Assembly (NCBI GenBank): GCA_036320915.1
Contig: JAXBDG010000006.1
Coordinates: 620,001-684,000 of the forward strand
Length of the DNA: 64,000 nucleotides
DNA from: Linnemannia elongata
Lineage: Eukaryota; Mortierellomycota; Mortierellomycetes; Mortierellales; Mortierellaceae
Direction: 5' to 3'
Part shown: positions 23,430-35,017 of the stretch, piece by piece
Layout: each line of letters starts with the position of its first letter
Numbering within the stretch: position 1 is the stretch's first letter
Notes under the pieces: generated by a model
What the model was told of the DNA's origin: nothing
Database searches by the model: none
The model's input: only the letters and a program-made list of their open reading frames with translations
Position numbers and translations under genes: made by a program

Positions 23430-24500
23430 ATGTCATCAACATCAGCTACACTTGTCTCCACTGGTACAACTAAACCTCAGGCACCGATGACCACTACCAC
23501 AACAACAACGATTCAAAAGCCCTCGGCGGTGCTTGGTTTCATTGCTGGCGGCATGGCTGCCTGCGGAGCAGTGACACTCACCAACCCCGCAGAGGTACGA
23601 GCGACTTGTTAAGCACGCTGGCACCATTCTTTCCTCTTTTGGTTCATTTGCATTCTGCGCAGAGAGGTACCCCAACAACTAAACATAACTTTTCCTCACA
23701 ACAGGTCATCAAGACGCGCCTGCAGCTCCAGGGTGAGCTGACAAGGCAAGTCCCAGGAAGCCAACGAATCTATACCAACTTTGGACAAGCCATGGTTCAC
23801 ATCCTTCGTTACGAAGGCATTCGCGGGATCCAGCGAGGACTAGGATGCGCCTACATGTATCAGCTCCTCATGAATGGAACTCGTCTTGGACTCTACGACC
23901 CCATCAAGTACCAAATTCACCATCTCCTCAAGACAGATCCAGCAAAGCCCAGCTACCTTGTCAACATTGTCGCAGGAGGAACAAGTGGTGTCCTGTCGGC
24001 CTTTTTGGCATCACCTCTGTTCCTGGTGAAGACTCGGCTACAGTCCTATACAAGCCATGAGCCCTCCAGGGTGGGACACCAGCATTACTATAGACACACA
24101 TTCCACGCTCTCAGATCTATTTACAAGTCTGAGGGGTTCAGGGGTCTTTACCGAGGCGTGGACGCCTCAATGCTCAGGACTGGTATGGGATCATCCGTTC
24201 AATTACCACTGTACGACTTTGTGAAACAGCAATTGATCCAGGTCGGCAAGTTGGAGAACGGATCGCTGTGTCATGGATTAAGTAGTTTGATCTCGGGGTT
24301 CTTTGTCTGTGCGGTGATGAATCCCTTTGATATTATCTCAACTCGAATGTTCAACCAAGCGACCGATCCAATTACAGGAAAGGGCAGCCTGTACAGGAAC
24401 CCACTTGATTGTTTCCTCAAGACTGTTAGGACCGAAGGTGTCACCGCCCTCTACAAAGGATTCACTGCTCACTATCTGCGCATTGGGTATGTTTGCTCTT

Positions 24501-24535
<35 letters not shown>

Positions 24536-24685
24536 TCAATTGCTGGTACTGAGAAAAGGTCCAAGATCCTCACCACTAACCAACCTTCTTTTCTCATTTG
24601 CACCACCAGACCTCACACTATTTTCACGTTTGTTTTCATGGAACAGACCAAGAAGTTAGTGTACCAATGGGCTAATAAATTCTAA
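23430..24685 (+). CDS. OAC1: mitochondrial oxaloacetate/dicarboxylate carrier (OAC1/SLC25A34-35-like)
   Basis: Three exons: 23430-23594, 23705-24486 and 24610-24685. Introns are 110 bases (phase 0) and 123 bases (phase 2), giving 340 aa. The protein has three carrier repeats. The first signature NPAEVIKTRLQLQGEL is split by intron 1, the second is SPLFLVKTRLQSY and the third is NPFDIISTRMFNQ. Matrix-helix motifs are RGLGCAYMYQLLMNGTRLGLYD, YRGVDASMLRTGMGSSVQLPLYD and YKGFTAHYLRIGPHTIFTFVFME (quoted in parts; positions follow each signature). The combination of LGLYDP and SVQLPLYD is typical of the OAC1/SLC25A35 group. The role is exchange of oxaloacetate, sulfate or related anions across the inner mitochondrial membrane. 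The N-terminal 30 residues are T/Q-rich. Intron 2 carries a 26-base poly-T tract. Confidence 0.92.
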
Positions 24686-24717
24686 GAGCGAGTTCTCATT
24701 AAAGGCTCCATTGCCAA

Positions 24718-24720
<3 letters not shown>

Positions 24721-24759
<39 letters not shown>
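24721..24759 (+). repeat. poly-T tract
   Basis: A run of about 39 T residues just downstream of the carrier stop codon. Similar long T or A homopolymers occur at 17109-17149, 23322-23348, 24505-24534, 30118-30146 and 49515-49541. Confidence 0.95.
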
Positions 24760-25138
24760 CGTAAACAATTTTATTTCTCTAACAAACAGAACAAAGGAGG
24801 CATTTGGAAGTAAAGGGGACAACAGACCAAACTCTTCAGCGAACCATCCGTCAGTCACAGTCCGGTCCGGGACCTGGCTCTACGCAACAATTGTCGTTGA
24901 TGTTCACAGCAATAACGGAAGAAGAAAAAAATAGATAGAATGAAGGGATTCTTCCCATCATCTCCATTAATGATAAATTTCTCCTTCTCAACAAGCTCTC
25001 CAACAGCAGCTCATTTTTTTTTTTTGCCAGTTAGGAGACCTGAGGCTATATCACGTGATTTAATCACATGATTCGTTTGACGTTATTGCGAGCTTAGTAA
25101 ATAAAATAGTATTGATAAACCAAATACCCATCAAATGA

Positions 25139-25212
25139 GTTTGTATGGTGTAGTTGGTTATCACGTCTGTCTAACACACAGACGGTCCTCGGTTCAAGTC
25201 CGAGTACAAACA
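25139..25212 (+). tRNA. tRNA-Val (anticodon AAC)
   Basis: A 74-base cloverleaf without intron. The seven-base acceptor stem GTTTGTA (25139-25145) pairs perfectly with TACAAAC (25205-25211), with discriminator A at 25212. The D arm contains TAGTTGGTTA. The anticodon stem TCTGT/ACAGA encloses the loop CTAACAC, reading AAC. The T arm contains GGTTCAAGTCC, matching internal box B. A TTTT run directly downstream (25214-25217) serves as the polymerase III terminator. It decodes GUU/GUC valine codons after A34-to-inosine editing. Confidence 0.97.
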
Positions 25213-25973
25213 CTTTTGCCATCCAGCTTTTTGGTGGTGGTGGGACCAGGGTTCTTTCGTCGCGTTTTTTGTGCAGGTGCATGGATACTGTAGTTAGGAG
25301 TTCAATAGTATCATACATTGCACGCAGTTGTCATTGCTGTGCAGTGTTAATAGGGATCAGAAAGCTGACACGACTCGTTTGTGATATCAACAGCTTGTTG
25401 CTGCAGATTCTACTGCTACGACGACATTTTTTTTTCGCTATGTTGCAGAATTGAGCACCGTTGTTGTTTATCCAATCGAAGCAATATTCTATTGCAAGAA
25501 TGAAGAGCTGATACGTTGAGTAGGCATTTTTGAGAGTTACAGTGCAACTTGAAAACAACATAGCCAAAGGTGCTGTGTTTATTTTTATATGTTCGTTAGA
25601 GGATGACTGCGAAGAGAAGACTATGAATGAACTTCGTCTGTAGGAAAGAGAGAGAAAGAGATGGAGAGAGGATAAGGTCACCGAGAATCGAGCTAGTTGG
25701 CGAAAAAATAGTACGTTCGTCTCGTACAGAAGGATGCCTTATCGCCACCAATTGGGATCAAGTTCTGGCGACTCCACGCGTTTTGAGATTTCGAGTCAGA
25801 AAAAGTACGTGCGGCTTGGTCGACCTGGCTCTTTTAAAAAAAAAATCTTTCGTTTCTTCTTTTCTTCACCGACTTGCCCTTTTCTCCCCCCAAAACACAC
25901 ACACGCATACAGCAAACACGCGCCATTAAGACACGTATAATAGTGACATCAATATCAGCAAAGGACACCCTCC
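25213..25973. other. intergenic between tRNA and paralog array
   Basis: No supported gene. Contains the promoter of the first large paralog in its right-hand part, with a C-rich and CA-rich leader immediately before the ATG at 25974. Confidence 0.5.
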
Positions 25974-28900
25974 ATGACCGACACAGACCTCGGAGGTTCA
26001 TCCCAAACCTTCTTCCAGGCATTCCGCGCCACAGGCGAAAAAGAACACATCCTCATCCCAGCCGTGCAACATCCGATTACCAAAGACCTTTATGTCCTCT
26101 GGAGCGACATCACTGATTGCTTCCCGGGGATGATCAGGGTTCAGTACCATAATGTATATGTCCCCAAGTTGCGAGGCGATGATCTCTACAGGTATGAACG
26201 CTTTGACACACCCTTGTCCTGCCTTGTAACGCATTGATATAAAAAGAAATAGGAAATAGTTTAACAGTTTCAAGTATTGATTGATCAATGGGTGATATCT
26301 TAGGATTAAACCGTTCGGGATTAGATACCATGCTGAACTTGTACTGGATATCGTCTACGGGAAGAAACCCTTGCCATCGGTCAACAGGAAGAATAACAAC
26401 AACAGGAGTACCACCGGCAAACTTGAAGATCATCCTGCTTGGCCAAAGCCTAATCAGGATGTGGCTGTTGAGGCGACGCCTAGCAAGGAGGTGGGAGTTA
26501 AGGTGACATCTAGCCAGGACGAGGTTGCGGCTACGAATGGCGATGCACGAGGAGAGACAGGAAAGGGCAGTGGGGGTAGTACTACTGGAAGAGAGATGCA
26601 GACAGGAGACGCGGAGCATGAGATCAACTTCGAGGAGGCCGGGTATGAGTATTCTGATTTTACCGAGTATTCAGACGACTATTCGGAGTATTCGGACGAG
26701 TTTGAGTCTGAGGAGGAGGAGGAAGGGGAGACACCAGGATCCGTCCGGAAGTTGCCTGCTGATCATGCCCCTCAAGAAAAGTCCTTGAGGGTGGAGTCCT
26801 TGGTGCGGCATCGCACCCGGGATATCTTCAAGGCCCGATATACCTGGTCTGAGCTGCGGGGTCACTCAAGACTGTTTTGTTTCCTCCCAATCCTGGAGGA
26901 AGACGTCCCATCAGGAGAAAACGAGGCACCACAGGCACCCTTAACAACAAAGACCGCAACGGAGATCTACCAGAACACCGGGTTCGAGTTTTATTTCCTT
27001 TGCGACTGTGGCGGCATTCCAGGAGCCAAGGAGCACGCTGGCCCCCACTGGATCGACAAGAACGGAAAACAGAAACACAGCATGCCATCGGCTGAGGATC
27101 TCAGCCAACAACAAATCCGAAAAATCCTTCCTTTCGTGGGCGAATACGTGATGGGAGTCCTCGAGATGCTCAAGTATGGTATCTTTCTCGACAAGATGCC
27201 CCTTTCTGGACACGAGCATCTCTCGCGGGCGATCAAGTACCTCGAGTCGAAGGGGTTTCGGTCAAGCGCGAGTCTCTTAGCTGATTTGAACTCGAAGCCC
27301 GATGGTGGCGTTGTGACCAGGGCAGTTCTGGATGAAGTGGAGCCCATCGCGGTACTGGATGAGAAGGTCTTTGCCACACTCCAGAGCGTGCTTGTTCGAG
27401 GACCCTACGATGATTATGCATCACTGTACCCCTTCAAGACCTCAGCGGGTGATGTTCGATGGATGTGCGGGCGTCATTGGTACAACATGTGGCCGGACAA
27501 GGAGATGTATGCGAGCGCCTTTGCGTTCCGCAAGGACCCCATGTCGCCTGAAGGCTGGTACGATTCCCTCTTTGGAGTTTGGAGCTCACGGATCAAGAGC
27601 ATGAAGAGAGCGAGGGAGTATTTCAAGATGGCGGAGAAGATGACCTGGAATCCCGTGTTTACAGTCTGGCTGGATTGGGATTTGTCGGTGGAGCAGGAGG
27701 AGGAGCTTGCCCAGGCGGTCAGTCGGCTCTCGGCGGCGGCTGTCCATATTATTGTTCGGTCTAGAGAGGGGACTCAGGAGGAGACCAACGCGGGATTTTC
27801 TTGCGGCTACTTGCGATTGGCGGCTACAGCAGTACGGAAACTGGATATCGGGACGTTCACGCTGACGAGACAGGAAGGCAAGGCCGATTATGACTTTGAA
27901 AGCACCGACACGCCGTCCATGCTCAAGATGTATGGCCCCCTGTCCCGAGATTATATTGCATTGGTGGAGCGCTCAGGTAAAGACGGCAAAATGAAGGCAA
28001 CATTTATGCCGTCTAATGTCAACACTGCGTTTCAAACCGTACGCCGACACGCCACAGGACTCCACCATTTTACGGAGCTGCATTTCGGACTTGCCTCATA
28101 TCTCTTTGCAGACAACCTCACCATCAAGGTCGCAGAGTCCTTCAAGGAAGCAGGGGGACATGGTGCCGAGGAAGACACGGACTTTTTCAGTGGCGACGCC
28201 CAATCGCTATTCCACAAGCGGCAAGCACGGGACGAGTTTAGCATCGTGTCTGGAAGCCAATGCGACCGCGGAGACTTCTTTATGGGCTTCCTGACCGAAG
28301 CGCGTTTCGAGGTGTCCTTCGAGCGGGATAAGGAGTTCATCCGGAATCTGCTCACGGTCAACACGCGACTCAAGATCCTCGTTTTGGGATCCAAGGAGTT
28401 TGATTATAACCCGAGTGAAGTCTTCGAGGCCTACAAGGAGGAGTTGGCCGACCACCTCAGCCTAGACATCCTTACGGTTCAACCAGGATTGTTCGTCGGC
28501 AGGAAGTCAACCTTTACATGGAGGAGCCTCCAAGAACCGGACACGTTGGGCATTGATATCCTTTGTGACCAGGTGGATCATGCTGATATGATGTTCCAGC
28601 GGTATGGGTTTTTGATTGAGAGACTGGAGTTGGAGGGACTCAGTTTGGCAGATGCCGCGGCTATGGACAAGGCGACGCGACGCAAGAAGAGGGCGCTTGC
28701 CCTCAAGTACCTCTCCATCAAGGATATCCATCTGATGGAACCTGCTGTCCGAATTATTCTACGGGAGATGATTGTCAAGGGAGCCATTAAAGAGGTGGTG
28801 GTCCAAGGATCGGTTTTCCGCCAAGCGGCTTCATCACAGCCTGGTGGTGGTGGTGGAAAGAAGGAGGTGCCCATCACCCCGGCCAAGTTGGAGGCAAATG

Positions 28901-29526
28901 TCAAGATCTGGTGCGACTTTTTGGTGGCGATCCGGTCCAAAGTGACTGAGCTATCTGTGCAGGACGACCCCCAGAGACGATTCCTACGAGCGATGGAGTT
29001 GCAGCCGATCCTATTACCCGAGATGCCACGGTTAGGAACATTCCATCTCACCTGCGCAACAACTGCTGGTTCGAGTATTTTTGACAGACCTTGGTTGGAG
29101 ACGTTGCTTGAGTTCAAGGGTCCAGTACCGGAGGATATCGACCTGCCTGACGAAGATCCCGCAAGAATACAAGCGATGGAGATCTTTACAAAGAGGAGCA
29201 AGATGACGGACTTCCGGGTGATCACCGATTTCCGCTTAAGCGAGGTTGTGATGGAAGCAGAGGATTGGACGGGCCTGCTTTTTTACATGGACTTTTCGCA
29301 GATGGTCAAGTTTGAGGTCCGGCAGACGAACTCCTTGTCGAGAGAGACGTTGTTGGAGATTGCCGACTCTGTGCCGAAGGATAGAGCGGTGTTGAAGCAC
29401 TTTGTTGTAAGCGACGGCACCATTGTGAACGACGAGACAGCGATTGCTCTGGAGGAGAAAGTTGGGCCCAAGACTGTGTATACCGAAGGCAGCGCATTTA
29501 TCAGTCTCAACGGTTTCATTGTCTAG
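25974..29526 (+). CDS. large repeat-family protein, tandem paralog A (unknown function)
   Basis: Two exons: 25974-26191 and 26304-29526, with a 112-base phase-2 intron, giving 1146 aa. Exon 1 encodes a compact conserved N-terminal module (QHPITKDLYVLWSDITDCFPG) that continues across the intron as IKPFGIRYHAELVLDIVYG. A variable linker follows (about 100-225), including a Tyr/Asp/Glu-rich stretch (YSDFTEYSDDYSEYSDEF). The core starts with LVRHRTRDIFKARYTW, then SRLFCFLPIL (near 262), FYFLCDCGG (near 303), PSAEDLSQQQIRKI and GVLEMLKYG (near 358-366). The C-terminal half consists of leucine-spaced segments that may form an irregular LRR-like solenoid (for example ALKYLSIKDIHLMEPAVRII). There is no signal peptide or membrane helix, so a cytoplasmic or nuclear location is likely. 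I do not recognise a named domain. It is the first of three tandem copies; B is clearly its closest relative. Confidence 0.85.
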
Positions 29527-29868
29527 TGAGATTTTTCAACTTTATGTACATCTTCGCCCTTTCTTTGTGCACTGACAGTCGAAAAAGAGGATAAAATGTC
29601 GATATTTGGCCTTGTTTGCTTTTGCTATCCACCCTTCCTCACTTTGTATGCGTGGCCAGGCTTGGTTGCTTCAAAAACACAAACAAACCATGTCCATGCA
29701 ACGCGTGACCAATCCTTCGCGTTAAAAATATCAACTTGCACTTCTCCCTTTTTTTTCTTTCCGCTCACACACAACTCCTCTCCCTCCTTCCTCTTCTCCC
29801 ACCCCTCACCTTCCCTCTCCCCTTTCTTTACCCGCCCACCTCTCCAATTCACAAAACCTCTCTCCCTC
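29527..29868. other. spacer between paralogs A and B
   Basis: A short head-to-tail spacer containing the 3' flank of A and the C/T-rich leader of B. No gene is visible. Confidence 0.6.
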
Positions 29869-30113
29869 ATGACACCCACTGACATCAAACCCCCTCCCTC
29901 CAAAACCTACTTTCAGGAATTCCGCGTCCCAGGCGAAAAAGAACACACCCTCATCCCAGCGGTTCAGCATCCAATCACTGACGACCTCTATGTCATTTGG
30001 TCGGACATCACCGACTGTTTCCCGGGGGTGACCAAGATCAAATACACGAATGTTTATGTTCCCAAGCTGAGGGACACCCGACTCTACAGGTATGTATGCC
30101 TTTGTGAGGTGGA

Positions 30114-30146
<33 letters not shown>

Positions 30147-33100
30147 CGTCGTATCTGTTTTTGTTTCAGGGACGGAGTGTTGATCGAATTAAAAGTCTAA
30201 TAAACCTTGGTAATGGATTGACTTTTTTTATAATTATATTCCTTTAGAATCAAACCGTGGGGGATTAGATATCATGCTGGGATTGTCTTGGACGTCGTCT
30301 TTGGGAAGAAGGGCTTATTTGTCAATAACATCTGCAACAAGAGCAGGAACGGCAGGACCATTGGTATTCAGACTGCCGGCTTCAAGGAGGAGGAACATCG
30401 TGCTATTGTTGTCGCTAATGGTGAGGGAGGAGAGGTTGTTGGTCAGGATATGGATGTGAGTGACAATGGCCAAGATGATGGTGATGGTGGTGGTGGTGGT
30501 AGTGGTGGCGGTGACGAAGACAGGGACGATGAGTGCAACTCTGGTAATGAGAAGGATGAGAGTGATGACATGAAAAACGAGGGCAGTGGCGACGATGATG
30601 ATTCTGTGGACAGAGAGCAAAAATCAATGACTGAGGAGAAGGAAGACGGTGCACGAGACTTGGAGGATATATCAGACATGAACACCGAGCAGGCACCTGA
30701 GCAGACAGTCGAGCAGACAGTTGAGGAGGCAGTTATCGCATCGACAACCGATTTTCTTGTCACGGACGACGACGATGACGATGGCGAGCAGGAGGAGACC
30801 CAGCAGGACAAGGAAGACGAAATGAAGGAGGGGGCGGCGGAGGAAGAGGAAGAAGAGGAAGAACAAGAAGATGAAACCGAGGCGGAAGAGGATGTAGTGG
30901 AGGATGAGGAAGAAGAGGAAGAGGAAATGGACGAGGAAGAGGAGGTAGAAGAGGAAATAGAGGAGGCGGGGGAGGGAGAGCAAAAAGAGAAGAGCTCAGT
31001 GGTACAGAAGGAGTCATCGTCGGTGCAGGAGTCGCCCGTCGTTCACGTCCACCGGGATACACCGTTCACGATCGAGAACTTGGTCAAGCATCGTGTCAAG
31101 GATATCCTCAAGAGCCAGTATTCGTGGGCTCAGCAATGCGGACACTCGAGGTTCTTTGTCTTTCTTCCTGTCTTGGAACCAGCAACAACGTACCTACGAA
31201 TAACCACGACAGTAACAACAATATCGACACCAGCAACAACCCCCACAACAGGAGTTCACAAGAACACCAAGTTCCAGCTTTATTACCTCTGCGACTGCTA
31301 CGAGATTCAAGGATCAACAGAAAAGATCAGCCCTCACTGGGTTGACAAGAACGGAAGAGACGACATCAGCATTCCTTCGGCCGAGGATCTCTATCAGCAA
31401 CAGCTTAGGACACTCATTCCTCTGGTGGGCGACTACACGATGGGAGTCCTCGAGATGCTCAAGTACGGTGTCTACATCGACAAGGCGCCACGAGAGGTAT
31501 TCCAACGTGTCGACATGGCGATCAAGTACCTAGAAACCAGGGGTATTCGGTCGTGTGAGAGTTACATGGCCGAAATGACATCGGATCCTGTGGGCGCTAT
31601 GAGCAAGGCGACGCTGAACCAAGTGCCACCTATTGCAGTGCTGAACGTGGAGACTTTGGAGGCATTCAAGAGCGGGATTGTTCGATCCCCTTACGAACGA
31701 TACGGCGAGATGTTTCCTTACAGGACTTTGAAGGGTGATATACGGTGGCTGTGTGGGTATCACTGGATGGACACGTGGACGTACATGGGGTATTACTCAA
31801 GAGCACTCACCTTTAAAGACAACCCCATGTCGTCCGAGAGCCGTTACGACCCTATCTACGGTATCGTGAGTTCGCGCGTCAAGAGTATGAAGAGAGCGCG
31901 AGAGTTTTTTGACATGGTGCAGCACATGGCGCGGAATCCAGTGTTCACTGTTTGGCTGGATTGCGACTTGACGTTGGACGATGAGGCTGAGCTTGCCAAG
32001 ATGGTCGGTCGACTCTCGGTGGCAGTGATCAATATCGTCACGCGGGAGAGGAAGGGGGTTCAGGAAGAAATCGATAAAGGAATGGAGTATGGGCAGTTGG
32101 AGATCACAGCGGCAGCGTTGCGGAATCCAGATATCGAGTTATTCACTATATCAGAGGCCGAGCGGGGCAAGGAGTATGTCTACAACCAGTTGCCCAATAT
32201 GTTGAACGTCCATCTGGCGTACGAACCCAAGTCCAAGGATCGGATTACAGCTGTGCAGCGCGGAGTGAGGGGTGGAAAGGTCAAGATGTTTGTGAGAGCG
32301 ACCGATGCAGGTCGAGCGATCGCCGAGATGCGTCGCATTGCCGGAGGAATGCACCACTTTTCAGAACTGCGCTTTGGACCCAACCATCATCGATTTGCGA
32401 TCACGCTCGCACCGGACACAGCAGGAGAATCGGGATGCGATGTCAAGGATACAGATCTCTCTCGAGAAGGGCTGATGTCGTTTTTGGACAAGAGGCAATG
32501 GCGCGATGAGATCGTCTACTCATCATCCATACCCTACGGCACCAAGTATTTGTACCTGGGATACATAACCAAAGCAGACATAAAAATCTTGCTTGCGCGA
32601 GCCGGGTCGGAAGTGCGCGATCTAATCACTCACAACAATCACCTCAAGTCCCTCACTGTCAATGTCGTAACGCTCGACTATGAGCCCAGCCGAATCTACG
32701 AGACCTACAAAGACCTCATCTCGGAACACCCCACCATCGAGGCGTTTGTAATCCAATTTCAGCGTATCAAAGGAACTTCGTCCTCGTTCAGATGGAGGAA
32801 CTTGACAGATGCGGCCAACGTACGGGTGGATGTGAGCTGTGGTCGAGGTGACAACGTCGAGGCAATGTTCCAGCGATACGCACCTCTGATTGAGCGGCTC
32901 AGAGTCCACGACCTCAGCCCGAAGGATGCCGCCGCCTTGATCAAGTCAGTGCGTCGCAAGAAGAAACCACTTGCTCTCAAGTATCTCTCCATCAACGACA
33001 TCCATCTGATGGAGCCCGCAGTCCGTGATGTCCTTCAAGAGGTCATTGTCAAGGGAGCCCTGAATGATGTCGTTATCCGCGGGTGCGTCATCCCTCTGCC

Positions 33101-33818
33101 AGTTCAGGTGGCTAAGGTGGGTCAGGCAACAAAAGCGATTCAACCACGGCTTTCAGGGAAGAAGGAGGTTTTGACGCAAACAGCCAAGCTGGAGGCGAAC
33201 GTCAAGATCTGGGCCGACTTTATAGTCGCCATCCGTCACAAGGTGACAGAGCTGTATCTGCAGGATGACCCCGAGAGACAATTCCTCCAGGCGATGGAAT
33301 TGCAGCCAGTCATGTTGCCAGAGATGACGGGGTTGACAACATTCCATCTAACAAGTACAACACCGGCTGGTACGAGTCTTTTCGACAGGCCTTGGTTGGA
33401 GGTGTTGCTGGAGTTCAAGGGTCCAGTTCCGCATGACATTGATGTGCCAGATGAGGATCCGCTGGAGGTGCGCGTAAAGGAGATTTTTGCACTGAGGAGC
33501 CAGATGACAGACGTACGGGCGATCACGGATCTCTGTCTTCAAGAAGTAGCGATGGACCCCGAGGACTGGGACCCACTGCTTCGGTACATGGACTTCACGC
33601 AGGTAGTCAGCTTTGAGGTCAGGCAAACGAACGTGCTGTCAAAGGCGCTACTGCTGCATATTGCCGGGTTTGTTCCGATAGACAGCACAGTGTTGAAGCA
33701 CTTTGTTGTGAGTGACGGCATTGGTATTGGTGACGAAACGGCAACAGCTCTGGGGGAGAAGCTTGGACCCAAGAGATTCAAAGGCACCCATATCAACCTC
33801 AACGGGTTCGTTGTTTAA
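29869..33818 (+). CDS. large repeat-family protein, tandem paralog B (unknown function)
   Basis: Two exons: 29869-30089 and 30248-33818, with a 158-base phase-2 intron at the same place as in A and C, giving 1263 aa. The N-terminal module (QHPITDDLYVIWSDITDCFP, then IKPWGIRYHAGIVLDVVFG) closely follows A. The linker is much longer (about residues 130-330) and strongly acidic, with glycine/serine/aspartate repeats and long glutamate runs. The conserved core then reads LVKHRVKDILKSQYSW, SRFFVFLPVL (near 375), LYYLCDCYE, IPSAEDLYQQQLRTL and GVLEMLKYG (near 473-481). The C-terminal half aligns with A along its whole length by eye (for example LALKYLSINDIHLMEPAVRD and FDRPWLEVLLEFKGPVP). The first intron has a 29-base poly-T tract. 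The function is unknown; it could be an adaptor or scaffold whose solenoid half binds a partner. Confidence 0.85.
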
Positions 33819-33839
33819 CTTCCTTACCGTTTGGCATTA

Positions 33840-34760
33840 TAATAAATTTATTGCTTTCTTCTTGAACTCCTGGGTCCAGCGCTTGCGGATCAAATTGAAT
33901 AACAGTTGAGATGGCGTGCTATTGATATTGTTGGCACGTAGAGCGCTTCGACCACTGTTGCCTTGTAGTTTGGAGGGCACAGGCCGGAGTGGGTATCATT
34001 GCATACATGAGCTCCCATGCTTGCCGTCCATCCTACTCGTGACAAGTTTGTGCACTGGGCAGCATGCCACCACCCTGTGCTCCTGCGAGAAGATCAAGGA
34101 CCAAATGTCTTTGGAGACCGTGAGTGTTGGAAGCCAGGCGGTGCAGGACCGCCTGAAACCCATCGCTCCACTGGATCCGAGGTCAAAACATAATGTGGCG
34201 GACTGTATTTTCCGTCATCATACGCTTCGGTTGAGATCGCTATATCTTCTGAATGATATGGAGACAAGACTTTTCTCAGATCGCTGGCTGGAGTCGCTAC
34301 TTCGCTCGAAGTAGGAGTTGGTCAAGGGCAGAGCGTTACCCGAGATTTGCTCCACATCGATCTTGACACCGGCAACATCAGCAGCGAATCTGATCTGGAT
34401 GGACTGGGTCAATGAAATCAAAGTGCCTGTAAGAACAGATGACAACAAGGCTTCACGGGCGATCGAGGAGCTCTGCTTGAAAAGGACTACTGTCTCTCAT
34501 GACGAGTAGGCGCGGTTACTAAGCTATCTTGATTTCTCCCAACTAGCCACGTTTGACGTTTTGCAGTTTAACAACTTTTCACCGACGACACTTCTCCGAT
34601 TTGCTGATGTATACCTGGAGAGTGGCACGAATTTGAAAATGGTCTTGTGAAGGGTGGTCAGGACACCCACAGGTCAACGAGGGCGTTCATAGCAGCGAAG
34701 CTTCAGTCGGAAAGCATTCGACCCCGAGGCACAGGTCAACATCAATGGGATCTTCTTAGA
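33840..34760 (+). pseudogene. decayed fourth copy of the A/B/C paralog family (3' part)
   Basis: Immediately downstream of B lies sequence that resembles only the C-terminal part of the family, broken by stops and frame changes. Recognisable pieces are LRLRSLYLLNDMETRLFSDRWLESLL (34171-34314, matching the 'FDRPWLE.LL' region of A and B) and LLSYLDFSQLATFDVLQF...TTLLRFADVYLESGTNLKMV (34516-34650). The second piece matches the region of A that contains YMDFSQMVKFEVRQTN and TLLEIADSV. Stops at 34315 and 34507 and the missing 5' two thirds rule out a working product. Its position between B and C fits a tandem copy that has since decayed. Confidence 0.7.
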
Positions 34761-35017
34761 GATATGCAGCTCATGACCCCCACATGTTTGTGGATTCTCC
34801 ATATGAGATAGACCCTTTCTTTTTCTTTTCACAGCTCACATATCCAACAGTTCTATCAAATTATTAAATGATCGATCGCGACCCGCCTCCGCGTCGACGC
34901 GTTTTTCGTTGTTACTGTATCATGTGACCCAATTGGGCGCTATTGTTTTTTATGTGGGTGCAACGTTCGTTCATTTCTTTCTTGAACACTTTCGCACCCT
35001 TCCTCCAAACCCCATTC

